Assembly: GCA_905478325.1 (NCBI GenBank)
Contig: CAJQIB010000022.1
Location: 23,553-87,552 of the forward strand
Direction of reading: 5' to 3'
DNA: 64,000 nt
Source: an uncultured Flavobacteriales bacterium
GTDB taxonomy: Bacteria; Bacteroidota; Bacteroidia; Flavobacteriales_D; Sanyastnellaceae
Part shown: in pieces, positions 45,894-54,081 of the stretch
Numbering within the stretch: the stretch's first letter is position 1
How the letters are laid out: the number at the start of each line of letters is the position of its first letter
The notes under the pieces: generated by a model
Databases searched by the model: none
Told to the model about the DNA's origin: nothing
What the model saw: the letters and a program-made list of their open reading frames with translations, nothing else
Position numbers and translations under genes: made by a program

Positions 45894-48800
45894 ATGGAAA
45901 ACACATCAGGTTTAAACGGCGTTAGGGAACACAAGCAAAGAATGGTGGACATGCGGAGTTCTGTGTCGTCTCGTCAAGAAGTATCGCACAGAAAGAGGAC
46001 CTCTCTTGTTTGCGCGGTCGTCTGTTTGTTTTGCGTCATCACTGTTCAGGGACAAGAATGGTCTGAAAAGGACTTGACAAAATCCGTGCATCGTGCTGAG
46101 AACACCTTTGACGCGGGTGAGATGAGTCGAGCTTACGGGCTTTTTGCTCATTTGGTCAGTGTGGCAGGAGACCGCCCTTTTCTGCATTATCGTTTTGGCG
46201 CAATTTGTACGTTCACTGGCACGCGACTAAACGAAGCTGAGGAGCACTTGGCGTGGGCCAATGAATTGGGAATCCTGGAAACCGAACATGCGGGTGGCTG
46301 GTATTATTATACCGGTAAGTTGCGGCAATTGCAATATCGGTTTGAAGAAGCCAAGGAGTTGTTTGATCAAGCCTTGGACGTCGCCTCAGGGGATGAAGAA
46401 TGGTTGATTGAAGCGAAACTCCGCTTTGGACAATGTGATCACGTTTCCGGATTTACTGGTGAAGTGAAGAGAATCGATCTGATTTCATCATTAGAGAGTC
46501 ATTCTACTGACTTCTTTCGTCTGTATCAATTGCCTCCAGAAAGCGGTCGACTTCTTGTGACCCCGGAATCTCTACTGGGAAAAGAGGATGTCAAGCGCGG
46601 GTATACTTCAATTATGCACTGGTTGCCAGGGCAGCGATTTGCTTTTTTCTCGAGTTATGGAAAAAGGGGAGACACCGGTTTGGATGTATACCGTGTGTCA
46701 GTTAGCAGTTCTGGCTCGTATGGCATTCCGGAAAGACTTCCAGAACCTGTGAATTCAGACTTCGATGATTCTCATCCGATTTGCATTCCTTCAGAAGATG
46801 CATACACCGATCCGGACCTGCTATACTTCAGTAGCTCTCGTCCTGAATCAATGGGAGGTATGGACATTTTCAAAGTGTATGGACTCTTTACAGGAGAATC
46901 TTTGGGAATGGTTGCTCGAGAGACCTTGGAACAATTGCCTTTCGAAATCAACAGCACACGTGATGAATGGCTGTTTTGGTTGGACGAGACAACCAATAAG
47001 GGTTGGGTTTCAACCAACCGTTCAAAAGATTTTGAAGGAAAGGAGATTTGGCAATTTGATTGGGGCGATGAAAATGTGGATCCCGTCTCGATTCGGTTTG
47101 AGTTGGCCTCAGGGGAAGCCCCAGGTGTTTTAAAGGTGATGGATCAAGAACGAAATGAAGTCATTCTTGAGCACCGTCTTGAAGACGATGATGTTTGGGA
47201 TCTCATCGTTGGGAGCCAAGCCGAGTTGAATTTTATTTGGCAGGACAATCAGGGGAATACATACCCTTTGGATTTAGCCATTCCTAAAGTGGATGGGGCA
47301 CACGTTGCTTTGGAGCCTGCTATCATCGTAACCTCTGAGGATTCGGAAGTAAAATGGCAATCAACGCCCGCTACGTTTGTTCCCGAAAGCGCAATTGTTT
47401 GGTCCGAATCCGCTTTTGAATCGCGGCACCAACATGGAATGTGGATCCTTGAAGCTTCGAGTGATGAATCGCTTGCTTATCGCGCTGCTGCTGAGTCTCG
47501 GAAATGGCAGTTTGGAGCAATGGAAAGCAGTTCCATCCTTTCCTCTAGTTCACCTGCAGAAACCTTTCCCGATTGGTTTGTCCGTGGCATGGCTGATTTA
47601 GAGCAAGGTGATTTGGCTCATGTGTTTGAAGAACTTGAGCCTTCCAAGAATGCACGATCTCAAGCGTTGCATCTTCAAAACAAATTGGAGGCCTTATCGT
47701 GTTGGGATGCACCCGGGTCCAATGAATGGAAGGCACACGATGCTATCGAACGTTTTGGCGAGCCCGTTTTGGCCTCGATTGCCCAAGAGGCACTTGAGTT
47801 GATGGCGCATGTAGAGAGCCAGACACAGAAGTGGGATTCTTTCCTCAATCAGCTCGAACGAAACTTGAGGATCAATCCTGAAAACGAGGCGGAGTATATC
47901 GCCTTAAAGATGTATCTCGACAGTCATTTGCAAGCCTATAAGGGAACTGAAAACCAATCAGAAGATCTCGTTCGAAGAATCGATGTTCATTTGCAATTCA
48001 ATCGTTGGCTTTCTGATGCACTGCCTATCTCAATGATAGACTTCCAGGCTTCTTTAGTGCACTTATCATTGAACCAACAACCCATTGCTCGATCGCTGCG
48101 TGAGATGGCTCAAGCGCTTGTTTCCAATGACCAGCCAGAAGAGGCGATAGCCGCATTGCAATCGGTTGTTTGGGAATCCTTGGTTGATAGCATTATTGAA
48201 GTGCAATCTTTAGGCGTTTACGATTTACCTGAGATGCAGCCTGCTCAAAAGTGGTTTTTGAGAAGCGGAGGCTTGATGGATGAAATCCAGAATGGAAGGG
48301 GACAATTCGATGCTGTTTCGAAAGGCCGTCGAAGCGTTTCCTTGGCTTGGGATGCTCTCGAAGAAGGGCAAGAGAAAAGAGACCTCGTCTATGCCGATAT
48401 CCAAATGTCTTCTGGAGAATGGTGGGAGAAATTCGGGCCGAATGAAGCAGGCGGGGCTGCACAAGAATTTGAGGGCTATGAACTTTTCGTAAAGGGCAAT
48501 TCAATGCTCTTGGATCAAGCGCAATTGTATCAAGCTGAACTGGACCAAATACGCCTGGTGTCTGCGAAATCTAAATTGGGAAGAGAAGCTGTTAAAAATG
48601 CCATTGCGATGCGTTCTAACATGGCTCAAGAAATGCAATCCATGTTCGGGACGCCTTCCGCGAAATCGAACATGGTGATTGACACTACGCGAGGGAATGG
48701 CGGTGCAATCAACGACACTTCAAAAATCAAATCAAACAAATCCCTGAAAGGAACAGATCCTGCTTCCACTTCGATGAGTTCTTCTTCGAAGGAAGCCGCA

Positions 48801-49352
48801 CCTGCCGCTGAAATCAATGAGAGCACAAATGAGTCTGCTGCATTTTTCAGCATCCAGGTGGGTGTGTTCCGCAACCTTCCTGAGTGGTCCTTGCCCGCTG
48901 ATCAATTGGAAAGTCAGCCAATAGGAAATGGCTTGACGCGTTACATCTATGGAAACTATGCTTCAGAGGCCAAAGCTGCCGAAGCTCTTCATGGCATTGT
49001 CAGAACGGTCCCTGATGCATTTATTCTGAGTAGAAACGGGGCGGTTCAAACAAAAGTTCAACGCGTCCCTGCAACGCGTCCCTCCAACCCGACACCTCAG
49101 AGCACTGATGCGAGGGGCGGAGAACCCTCTTCTTTTCGAGTGAAAGTGGCTTCGTATGGCCAAACCATGGCTCCCAATGATGTCGCAAACTTATTGAGGC
49201 TGGGGAATGACTTTGATCTCAAAACAGAAAGACGATCGGAGCGTACGACATACTATTCGGAGTCTTTCGATTCAGAAATGGAAGCAATTCGTGTTTTGGG
49301 GGTTTGCTTGAGCAACGGTTTTATCGATGCCGTAGTTGAGCCTATAGACTAA
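45894..49352 (+). CDS. TPR-PD40 envelope protein with two C-terminal SPOR-like modules
   Basis: An 1152-residue exported protein. A signal peptide (SLVCAVVCLFCVITVQGQ, about residues 37-54) is followed by TPR-like helices (ENTFDAGEMSRAYGLFAHLV, AEEHLAWANELGI, EEAKELFDQALDVA; 60-190). A PD40-type propeller comes next (FFSSYGKRGDTGLDVYRVS, LLYFSSSRPESMGGMDIFKV; about 230-390), then a long helical region. The end has two SPOR-like folds: FFSIQVGVFRNLPEW near 980 and FRVKVASYGQTMAPND near 1080. SPOR domains bind denuded peptidoglycan. The layout resembles TPR-PD40-OmpA proteins of the T9SS/gliding machinery (PorE type), with SPOR in place of OmpA. Starts at 45942 or 45951 are possible. Confidence 0.88.
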   Translation: MENTSGLNGVREHKQRMVDMRSSVSSRQEVSHRKRTSLVCAVVCLFCVITVQGQEWSEKDLTKSVHRAENTFDAGEMSRAYGLFAHLVSVAGDRPFLHYRFGAICTFTGTRLNEAEEHLAWANELGILETEHAGGWYYYTGKLRQLQYRFEEAKELFDQALDVASGDEEWLIEAKLRFGQCDHVSGFTGEVKRIDLISSLESHSTDFFRLYQLPPESGRLLVTPESLLGKEDVKRGYTSIMHWLPGQRFAFFSSYGKRGDTGLDVYRVSVSSSGSYGIPERLPEPVNSDFDDSHPICIPSEDAYTDPDLLYFSSSRPESMGGMDIFKVYGLFTGESLGMVARETLEQLPFEINSTRDEWLFWLDETTNKGWVSTNRSKDFEGKEIWQFDWGDENVDPVSIRFELASGEAPGVLKVMDQERNEVILEHRLEDDDVWDLIVGSQAELNFIWQDNQGNTYPLDLAIPKVDGAHVALEPAIIVTSEDSEVKWQSTPATFVPESAIVWSESAFESRHQHGMWILEASSDESLAYRAAAESRKWQFGAMESSSILSSSSPAETFPDWFVRGMADLEQGDLAHVFEELEPSKNARSQALHLQNKLEALSCWDAPGSNEWKAHDAIERFGEPVLASIAQEALELMAHVESQTQKWDSFLNQLERNLRINPENEAEYIALKMYLDSHLQAYKGTENQSEDLVRRIDVHLQFNRWLSDALPISMIDFQASLVHLSLNQQPIARSLREMAQALVSNDQPEEAIAALQSVVWESLVDSIIEVQSLGVYDLPEMQPAQKWFLRSGGLMDEIQNGRGQFDAVSKGRRSVSLAWDALEEGQEKRDLVYADIQMSSGEWWEKFGPNEAGGAAQEFEGYELFVKGNSMLLDQAQLYQAELDQIRLVSAKSKLGREAVKNAIAMRSNMAQEMQSMFGTPSAKSNMVIDTTRGNGGAINDTSKIKSNKSLKGTDPASTSMSSSSKEAAPAAEINESTNESAAFFSIQVGVFRNLPEWSLPADQLESQPIGNGLTRYIYGNYASEAKAAEALHGIVRTVPDAFILSRNGAVQTKVQRVPATRPSNPTPQSTDARGGEPSSFRVKVASYGQTMAPNDVANLLRLGNDFDLKTERRSERTTYYSESFDSEMEAIRVLGVCLSNGFIDAVVEPID

Positions 49353-49366
49353 TTTGAATAAATAAG

Positions 49367-51004
49367 ATGACCAAACTACAGATATTCAGTGCTCTCGGCT
49401 TCGTCCTCAGTGTTGGAATGCAGCAAGTCCAGTCTCAAGACTTGATTTTAAATGAACTTCAAGCGAGCAATAGCAATGGCGTTTATGACGATTTTTTCGA
49501 GTTTGATGATTGGGTGGAAATCCACAATTCCGGTAGCTTACTCAATTTAGCAGGCCATTACTTAAGTGATGATTTGGACTCCTTAGACAAGTGGAAATTT
49601 CCGGACACCAATCCTGGACTCACGACCATTTTGCCTGGGGGACATCTGTTAATTTGGTGCGATAAAGACCCCGAGCAAGGGGAGGACCATGCCGACTTTA
49701 GCTTGAGCGGTGATGGAGAAACGGTTTACTTGGTGGATACTGATGGCGTTAGCATTTTAGACTCCATTCAATACGGCCAACAACAAAGCGATATTTCTTA
49801 TGGCCGTTCATGTGATGGGTGTGATGACTGGGTCTATTTCGATGTACCGACTCCCGAGGCAACAAATCAAAGTACAGAACTTCCTGCTTACGTGCTGTAC
49901 GTGAACGAATGGCAAACGTCCAATGAAACCACGTTGTTTGATGAGACGGGTGAATACGATTCATGGGTGGAGCTCTTCAACCCGAATGATTTCCAAGTCA
50001 ATCTTTCGGGGTATAGTCTGATTTTAGATTCCCAGTCATACACTGTTACAGGAAACGAGCCGTGGCTCACAACAGTGGATGCCAATGGATTCCTCGTATT
50101 GTGGTTGGATGGGGAAGCGAATGAAGGGGCGAATCACCTGGGGATCTCTTGTCCAATTGCAGGAGGGAATCTTCAATTATTGGGATCGGATGGATCGTCA
50201 ATCGATGAAGTCGAATGGGATACCACTACAGCATCGAATGCTAGCTATGGTAGGTCACTCGACGGAAGTCCCAGTTGGATTGAATTCACAACGCCGACTC
50301 CACGCATAACCAATTCTCTCCAAATTATACCTGGGGGCATGATTGTCATCAACGAGGTATTGACTTGGAATGTCATTGATATTCAGGACAATGCAATGGA
50401 ACATGAAGACTGGATTGAATTGTACAATGCAGGAGACGTCGCTATCGACATTGCAGGCTATTACGTTTCAGACCGCATTGACAACCCTCAAAAGTGGATG
50501 GTTCCTGTAGGAGTTCCGGACTCTACCGTCATTCCATCAGGAGGCTTTGTCTTACTCTATGCTGACGACGACGACGATCAAGGGTGGAATCATATGAATT
50601 TCAAATTGAACAATGAAGGGGAGCATGCAGCCCTGAGGTCCCCTGACGGCTTTACTGTATTGGATTCACTGGACATTCCTTTATTGCCTGCAGATGTGTC
50701 GTGGGGTAGAGTGTATGATGCTCAGGTGCCCTGGATTGAGTTTGAGACGACGACTCCCAATGCTACCAACGGAACCATGGCTGTATCTCATCATATGGTG
50801 TCAAGCGAGTGGCTTCCATATCCGAATCCTTCTAAGCCAGGAGGCACAATGGAGTTCCTAGAGGCCGGTTTTCTGTACGATTCAACGGGTCGGCTCGTCC
50901 AATCGTGGTCCATGTCTAGCGTGCAGCAATTACCCAATTGCGAAGGTCTATTTCTTCTTCAATTGGAAAACGGTCATTCGCACCGCATTCTGTTGTCAGA
51001 ATAG
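49367..51004 (+). CDS. Secreted protein with three lamin-tail (LTD) domains
   Basis: A 545-residue secreted protein with a signal peptide (FVLSVGMQQVQSQ) and three tandem lamin-tail domains. Each has the pattern LNELQASN or INEVLTWN, then DWVEIHNSG / SWVELFNPN / DWIELYNAG, G(Y/H)YLSD, and D-x-WNHMNF or DHADF; they start near residues 26, 185 and 325. The last 65 residues (YPNPSKPGGTMEF, then YDSTGRLVQSWSM and GLFLLQLENGHSHR) look like a shortened T9SS type A domain. LTD domains in bacteria are associated with surface proteins and nucleases; no nuclease domain is present. It starts 15 bases after the TPR-PD40-SPOR gene and may be co-transcribed. Confidence 0.9.
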   Translation: MTKLQIFSALGFVLSVGMQQVQSQDLILNELQASNSNGVYDDFFEFDDWVEIHNSGSLLNLAGHYLSDDLDSLDKWKFPDTNPGLTTILPGGHLLIWCDKDPEQGEDHADFSLSGDGETVYLVDTDGVSILDSIQYGQQQSDISYGRSCDGCDDWVYFDVPTPEATNQSTELPAYVLYVNEWQTSNETTLFDETGEYDSWVELFNPNDFQVNLSGYSLILDSQSYTVTGNEPWLTTVDANGFLVLWLDGEANEGANHLGISCPIAGGNLQLLGSDGSSIDEVEWDTTTASNASYGRSLDGSPSWIEFTTPTPRITNSLQIIPGGMIVINEVLTWNVIDIQDNAMEHEDWIELYNAGDVAIDIAGYYVSDRIDNPQKWMVPVGVPDSTVIPSGGFVLLYADDDDDQGWNHMNFKLNNEGEHAALRSPDGFTVLDSLDIPLLPADVSWGRVYDAQVPWIEFETTTPNATNGTMAVSHHMVSSEWLPYPNPSKPGGTMEFLEAGFLYDSTGRLVQSWSMSSVQQLPNCEGLFLLQLENGHSHRILLSE

Positions 51005-51039
51005 TCAGAAGGGATACTAGACATTAAAAAATAAAGCCT

Positions 51040-51047
51040 TACTTTTG
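51040..51047 (+). promoter_or_regulatory. -7 box (TACTTTTG) for rpsA
   Basis: Exact TAnnTTTG match, 92 bases before the rpsA ATG, giving an unusually long leader for this window. Confidence 0.55.
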
Positions 51048-51063
51048 CCGTCCTTAAAAGGAG

Positions 51064-51118
51064 ATCGCAGGGACGCGATTTATTTCAACCCTTCCACACT
51101 GCAGTCCCAAATGTGGAA
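51064..51118 (+). promoter_or_regulatory. Structured 5' leader of rpsA (two hairpins)
   Basis: The leader between the -7 box and the ATG contains ATCGC-N6-GCGAT (51064-51079) and a longer TTCCACA-N13-TGTGGAA (51092-51098 with 51112-51118). The second is a perfect 7-bp stem ending 21 bases before the start codon. Ribosomal protein S1 represses its own mRNA in other bacteria, so this is a candidate autoregulatory leader. The structure is read by eye only. Confidence 0.45.
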
Positions 51119-51139
51119 TACAAATCAACTGGGAAAGCC

Positions 51140-53461
51140 ATGAGCGAAGAAACCCAGAAGCCTGAAGAGGGAGCCGAAGAGGCAATCCCCCAGCAAGAAA
51201 CACAGCCGTCCACCGACGCTGTAGAAAACACCGCAACCGAAGCAGAAACTCCTGAAGTTCCTGCTGAAACTGCTCCTGAAGCTGCTGTCGAAGATGCCAC
51301 CGACGTGGCCGTTGAGCCAGCACCTGAAGTCATTGTCGAAATCCTAACCGAACGTCCTGCGCTATCTGAGCCAGGTGATTTTGACTGGGAATCATTTGAA
51401 GCTGCTTCAGATGACTATTCCGCAGATGACCGAAAGAAGCTTGAAGATGAGTACGAAAACTCACTAACCCTCATTAAAGAGAAAGAGGTAGTTGACGGAA
51501 CTATCGTGAGCATTTCTAAAAAGGAAGTAGTCGTCAATATTGGCTACAAATCCGAGGGCATCGTTGGTGCCAGCGAATTTCGATACAACCCAGAACTCCA
51601 GATCGGAGACGTTGTTCCCATCTTTGTTGAGCGCCAAGAAGATAAAAATGGCCAGTTGGTAGTATCTCACCGAACTGCCCGCATCTTCAGTGCTTGGGAC
51701 AAAATCAATGAAGCCAAGGAAGGAGATCTCATTATTCAAGGTGAGGTCAAGTGCCGTACTAAAGGCGGCTTGATTGTTGATGTGTTTGGAATCGAGGCTT
51801 TCTTGCCTGGATCTCAAGTAGACGTCAAGCCTATCCGTGATTTCGACATTTATGTTGGAAAGCAGATGGAATTTAAGGTTGTCAAAATCAACCAGGAATT
51901 CAAAAACGTAGTTGTTTCTCACAAAGCATTGATCGAAGCTGAGCTCGAAGAGCAGAAGCGCGTCATTATTGGTGGTTTGGAGAAAGGTCAAGTTTTGGAA
52001 GGCACAGTCAAGAACATCACATCATATGGTGTGTTTGTGGATTTGGGAGGCATCGACGGATTGGTGCACATCACCGATATGTCTTGGGGCCGCGTCAACC
52101 ATCCAGAAGAGTTGCTTGAACTCGACCAGAAACTCAACGTGGTTATTTTGGACTTTGATGACGAGAAGAAGCGTATTGCTCTCGGCATGAAGCAGTTGAC
52201 TCCGCATCCATGGGATTCAATGACAGAAGACCTTGTTGAAGGTGGCCGTATCAAAGGAAAAGTTGTCGTCATGGCCGATTATGGCGCATTCATTGAGATT
52301 GCTCCTGGCGTAGAAGGTTTATTGCACGTTTCTGAAATGAGCTGGTCACAGCACCTCAGAAGCGCACAAGACTTCTTAAGCGTTGGTGAGGACATCGAAT
52401 GTGTGATCTTGAACATTGACCGTGATGAACGAAAGATGTCTCTTGGACTGAAGCAATTGAAGCAAGACCCTTGGGCTGAAATCAATGACCGTTACCCACT
52501 CAATTCGAAGCAAAAGGGAGTTGTCCGCAACTTCACAAACTTTGGTTTGTTTGTTGAATTGGAAGAAGGAATCGATGGTTTGGTTCATATCTCAGATCTT
52601 AGCTGGTCCAAGAAAATCAAGCATCCTTCTGAATTCTGCAGCGTAGGCGATGAAATTGATGTGATTGTACTTGAATTGGATCAGGAAAACCGCAGAATGA
52701 GCTTAGGCCATAAGCAGTTGGAAGAGAATCCATGGGAAGTCTTTGAAACCATCTTCGCTGTGGGATCCACTCACCAAGGAACGGTTCTTAAAGTTGAGGG
52801 CAATCAATCATTGGTCTCTTTGCCATACGGTTTAGAAGGCTCATGCCACGCGAAGCATCTTGTGCAAGCGGATGGCACTTCAATTGCCGCCGACGGCACT
52901 GCTGATTTCGTTGTTCTGGAATTCAACCGAAACGCCAAGCGAATTACAGTTAGCCATACGCGCACATACGAAGAAGCTCCCGTTGCTACTGAACCAAAAG
53001 AACGCAAGCCGCGTCCTGCAGGAACAGGTGGAGGAGGCAACCGTATGATGAATGAGGTGAACTCAAACGTAGAGAAAAGCACATTTGGTGATTTGGACGT
53101 ATTGTCTGCTTTGAAAGAGCAGATGACTGACGGTCCAGTTGCTGAAGCGCCGGCGCCTAAGAAGAAGTCTAAAAAAGCCGCTGAAGTTGAAGCCGTCGTT
53201 GAACCTGCAGCTGAAGCTGCCGTAGAGGAAGTAACGGAGACAGCTCCTGCAGAAGAAGCAAAGGAAGCAGCGGAAGAAGAGCCAGCTAAAAAGCCAGCAG
53301 CTAAAAAGGCCGCAGCCAAAAAGCCAGCAGCTAAGAAGCCAGCAGCTAAGAAGCCAGCAGCTAAGAAGCCAGCAGCTAAGAAGCCAGCAGCTAAGAAGCC
53401 AGCAGCCAAAAAGCCAGCAGCTAAAGCAGACGAGTCGCCAGAAGGCGAATCTGAATCCTGA
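51140..53461 (+). CDS. rpsA: 30S ribosomal protein S1 with acidic N-terminus and KPAAK-repeat C-terminus
   Basis: A 773-residue S1 that helps mRNA bind the ribosome. Six S1 (OB-fold) domains are visible, with cores such as VVVNIGYKSEGIVGASEF near 135, LIVDVFGIEAFLPGSQVDV, GVFVDLGGIDGLVHITDMSW near 300, GAFIEIAPGVEGLLHVSEMSW (first 20 residues quoted elsewhere), GLFVELEEGIDGLVHISDLSW and a diverged last copy. The first 100 residues are strongly acidic (Glu/Pro/Ala-rich). The tail after residue 665 passes through an AE-rich stretch into nine KPAAK-type units, then a short acidic end. The ATG at 51140 is used; the GTG at 51113 lies in the leader hairpin. A strong terminator follows. Confidence 0.95.
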   Translation: MSEETQKPEEGAEEAIPQQETQPSTDAVENTATEAETPEVPAETAPEAAVEDATDVAVEPAPEVIVEILTERPALSEPGDFDWESFEAASDDYSADDRKKLEDEYENSLTLIKEKEVVDGTIVSISKKEVVVNIGYKSEGIVGASEFRYNPELQIGDVVPIFVERQEDKNGQLVVSHRTARIFSAWDKINEAKEGDLIIQGEVKCRTKGGLIVDVFGIEAFLPGSQVDVKPIRDFDIYVGKQMEFKVVKINQEFKNVVVSHKALIEAELEEQKRVIIGGLEKGQVLEGTVKNITSYGVFVDLGGIDGLVHITDMSWGRVNHPEELLELDQKLNVVILDFDDEKKRIALGMKQLTPHPWDSMTEDLVEGGRIKGKVVVMADYGAFIEIAPGVEGLLHVSEMSWSQHLRSAQDFLSVGEDIECVILNIDRDERKMSLGLKQLKQDPWAEINDRYPLNSKQKGVVRNFTNFGLFVELEEGIDGLVHISDLSWSKKIKHPSEFCSVGDEIDVIVLELDQENRRMSLGHKQLEENPWEVFETIFAVGSTHQGTVLKVEGNQSLVSLPYGLEGSCHAKHLVQADGTSIAADGTADFVVLEFNRNAKRITVSHTRTYEEAPVATEPKERKPRPAGTGGGGNRMMNEVNSNVEKSTFGDLDVLSALKEQMTDGPVAEAPAPKKKSKKAAEVEAVVEPAAEAAVEEVTETAPAEEAKEAAEEEPAKKPAAKKAAAKKPAAKKPAAKKPAAKKPAAKKPAAKKPAAKKPAAKADESPEGESES
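53291..53425 (+). repeat. Tandem 15-bp repeat encoding KPAAK (nine units)
   Basis: Nine in-frame 15-base units at the 3' end of rpsA encode KPAAK (one KAAAK). Five consecutive units (53321-53395) are identical at the DNA level (AAGCCAGCAGCTAAG), so copy number is likely to vary by slippage or recombination while keeping frame. Confidence 0.97.
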
Positions 53462-53479
53462 TCATTTCGATGATTGAAG

Positions 53480-53513
53480 AAAAAGGGGGAAGCATTAGTG
53501 CTTCCCCTTTTTT
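53480..53513 (+). terminator. Intrinsic terminator of rpsA
   Basis: A 9-bp core stem (GGGGAAGCA / TGCTTCCCC) extended by a G-U and A-T pairs, with a TTAG loop (53495-53498), followed by six T. It starts about 20 bases after the rpsA stop. Confidence 0.92.
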
Positions 53514-53521
53514 GTTTCACG

Positions 53522-53529
53522 TATCTTTG
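53522..53529 (+). promoter_or_regulatory. -7 box (TATCTTTG) six bases before pyrR
   Basis: Exact TAnnTTTG match between the rpsA terminator and the pyrR ATG (53536). Transcription would start at or beside the ATG, leaving essentially no leader. Confidence 0.6.
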
Positions 53530-53535
53530 CGGCCG

Positions 53536-54081
53536 ATGGATTCGCAAGTCCTCATTGATAAAGCTCTCTTTGAACGAGTCGTTGACCGCTTAGCGCATCA
53601 GCTTCTAGAGCATCATGATTTCTCAGAAACTGATTTGATCGGTTTGCAGCCACGTGGATATATTTTGGCTCAACGCATCCAGCAAAGACTTGAAGAGTTG
53701 GTTCCGAATTTGACCATTCAATGCGGGGCTCTTGATACGACATTCCATCGCGATGATTTCCGCCAACGTGAAAAACACATCACGCCAAGCTCGACTCTCA
53801 TGCCTTTTCTTGTTGAGAATCGAAATGTCATCCTTATTGATGACGTTCTGTTCACAGGGCGTACGATCCGTTCAGGATTGGACGCATTGATGGCACATGG
53901 CCGACCAAAGGCCGTGCAATTACTCGTGCTGATTGATCGACGTTTTCAGAGAGAGCTACCTATAGAGGCCCAGTTTATTGGCAAGTCAGTCGATAGTTTA
54001 GACATGCAATATGTTTTCGTGGATTGGGGCGACCTACCTGGATCAAGTCAAGTTTTGCTATTGAACGAAAAACCTGAATGA
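53536..54081 (+). CDS. pyrR: PyrR: pyr regulator / uracil phosphoribosyltransferase
   Basis: A 181-residue PRTase-fold protein of the PyrR family. The PRPP-binding motif VILIDDVLFTGRTI lies near residue 95, FHRDDF near 75 and LIDRRFQRELPIEAQFIGKS near 137-156. PyrR can bind pyr mRNA leaders to cause attenuation and also makes UMP from uracil. Here the promoter box lies six bases from the ATG, so no attenuator can precede pyrR; the enzyme role or action elsewhere is more likely. The ATG follows the rpsA terminator, and the stop overlaps the pyrB start (ATGA). Confidence 0.95.
   Translation: MDSQVLIDKALFERVVDRLAHQLLEHHDFSETDLIGLQPRGYILAQRIQQRLEELVPNLTIQCGALDTTFHRDDFRQREKHITPSSTLMPFLVENRNVILIDDVLFTGRTIRSGLDALMAHGRPKAVQLLVLIDRRFQRELPIEAQFIGKSVDSLDMQYVFVDWGDLPGSSQVLLLNEKPE

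Noticed and set aside
51464..51991. 175-codon minus-strand frame inside rpsA
   Set aside because: Shadow of the conserved S1 domains on the opposite strand.
53291..53425. Regular 15-bp repeats considered as a CRISPR-like array
   Set aside because: Units are contiguous without spacers and encode KPAAK in the S1 frame.
52804..53547. Long minus-strand frame with AAGFL-type repeats opposite the rpsA tail
   Set aside because: It is the antisense reading of the KPAAK repeat; the repeats are explained by the plus-strand protein and no promoter or start context supports it.
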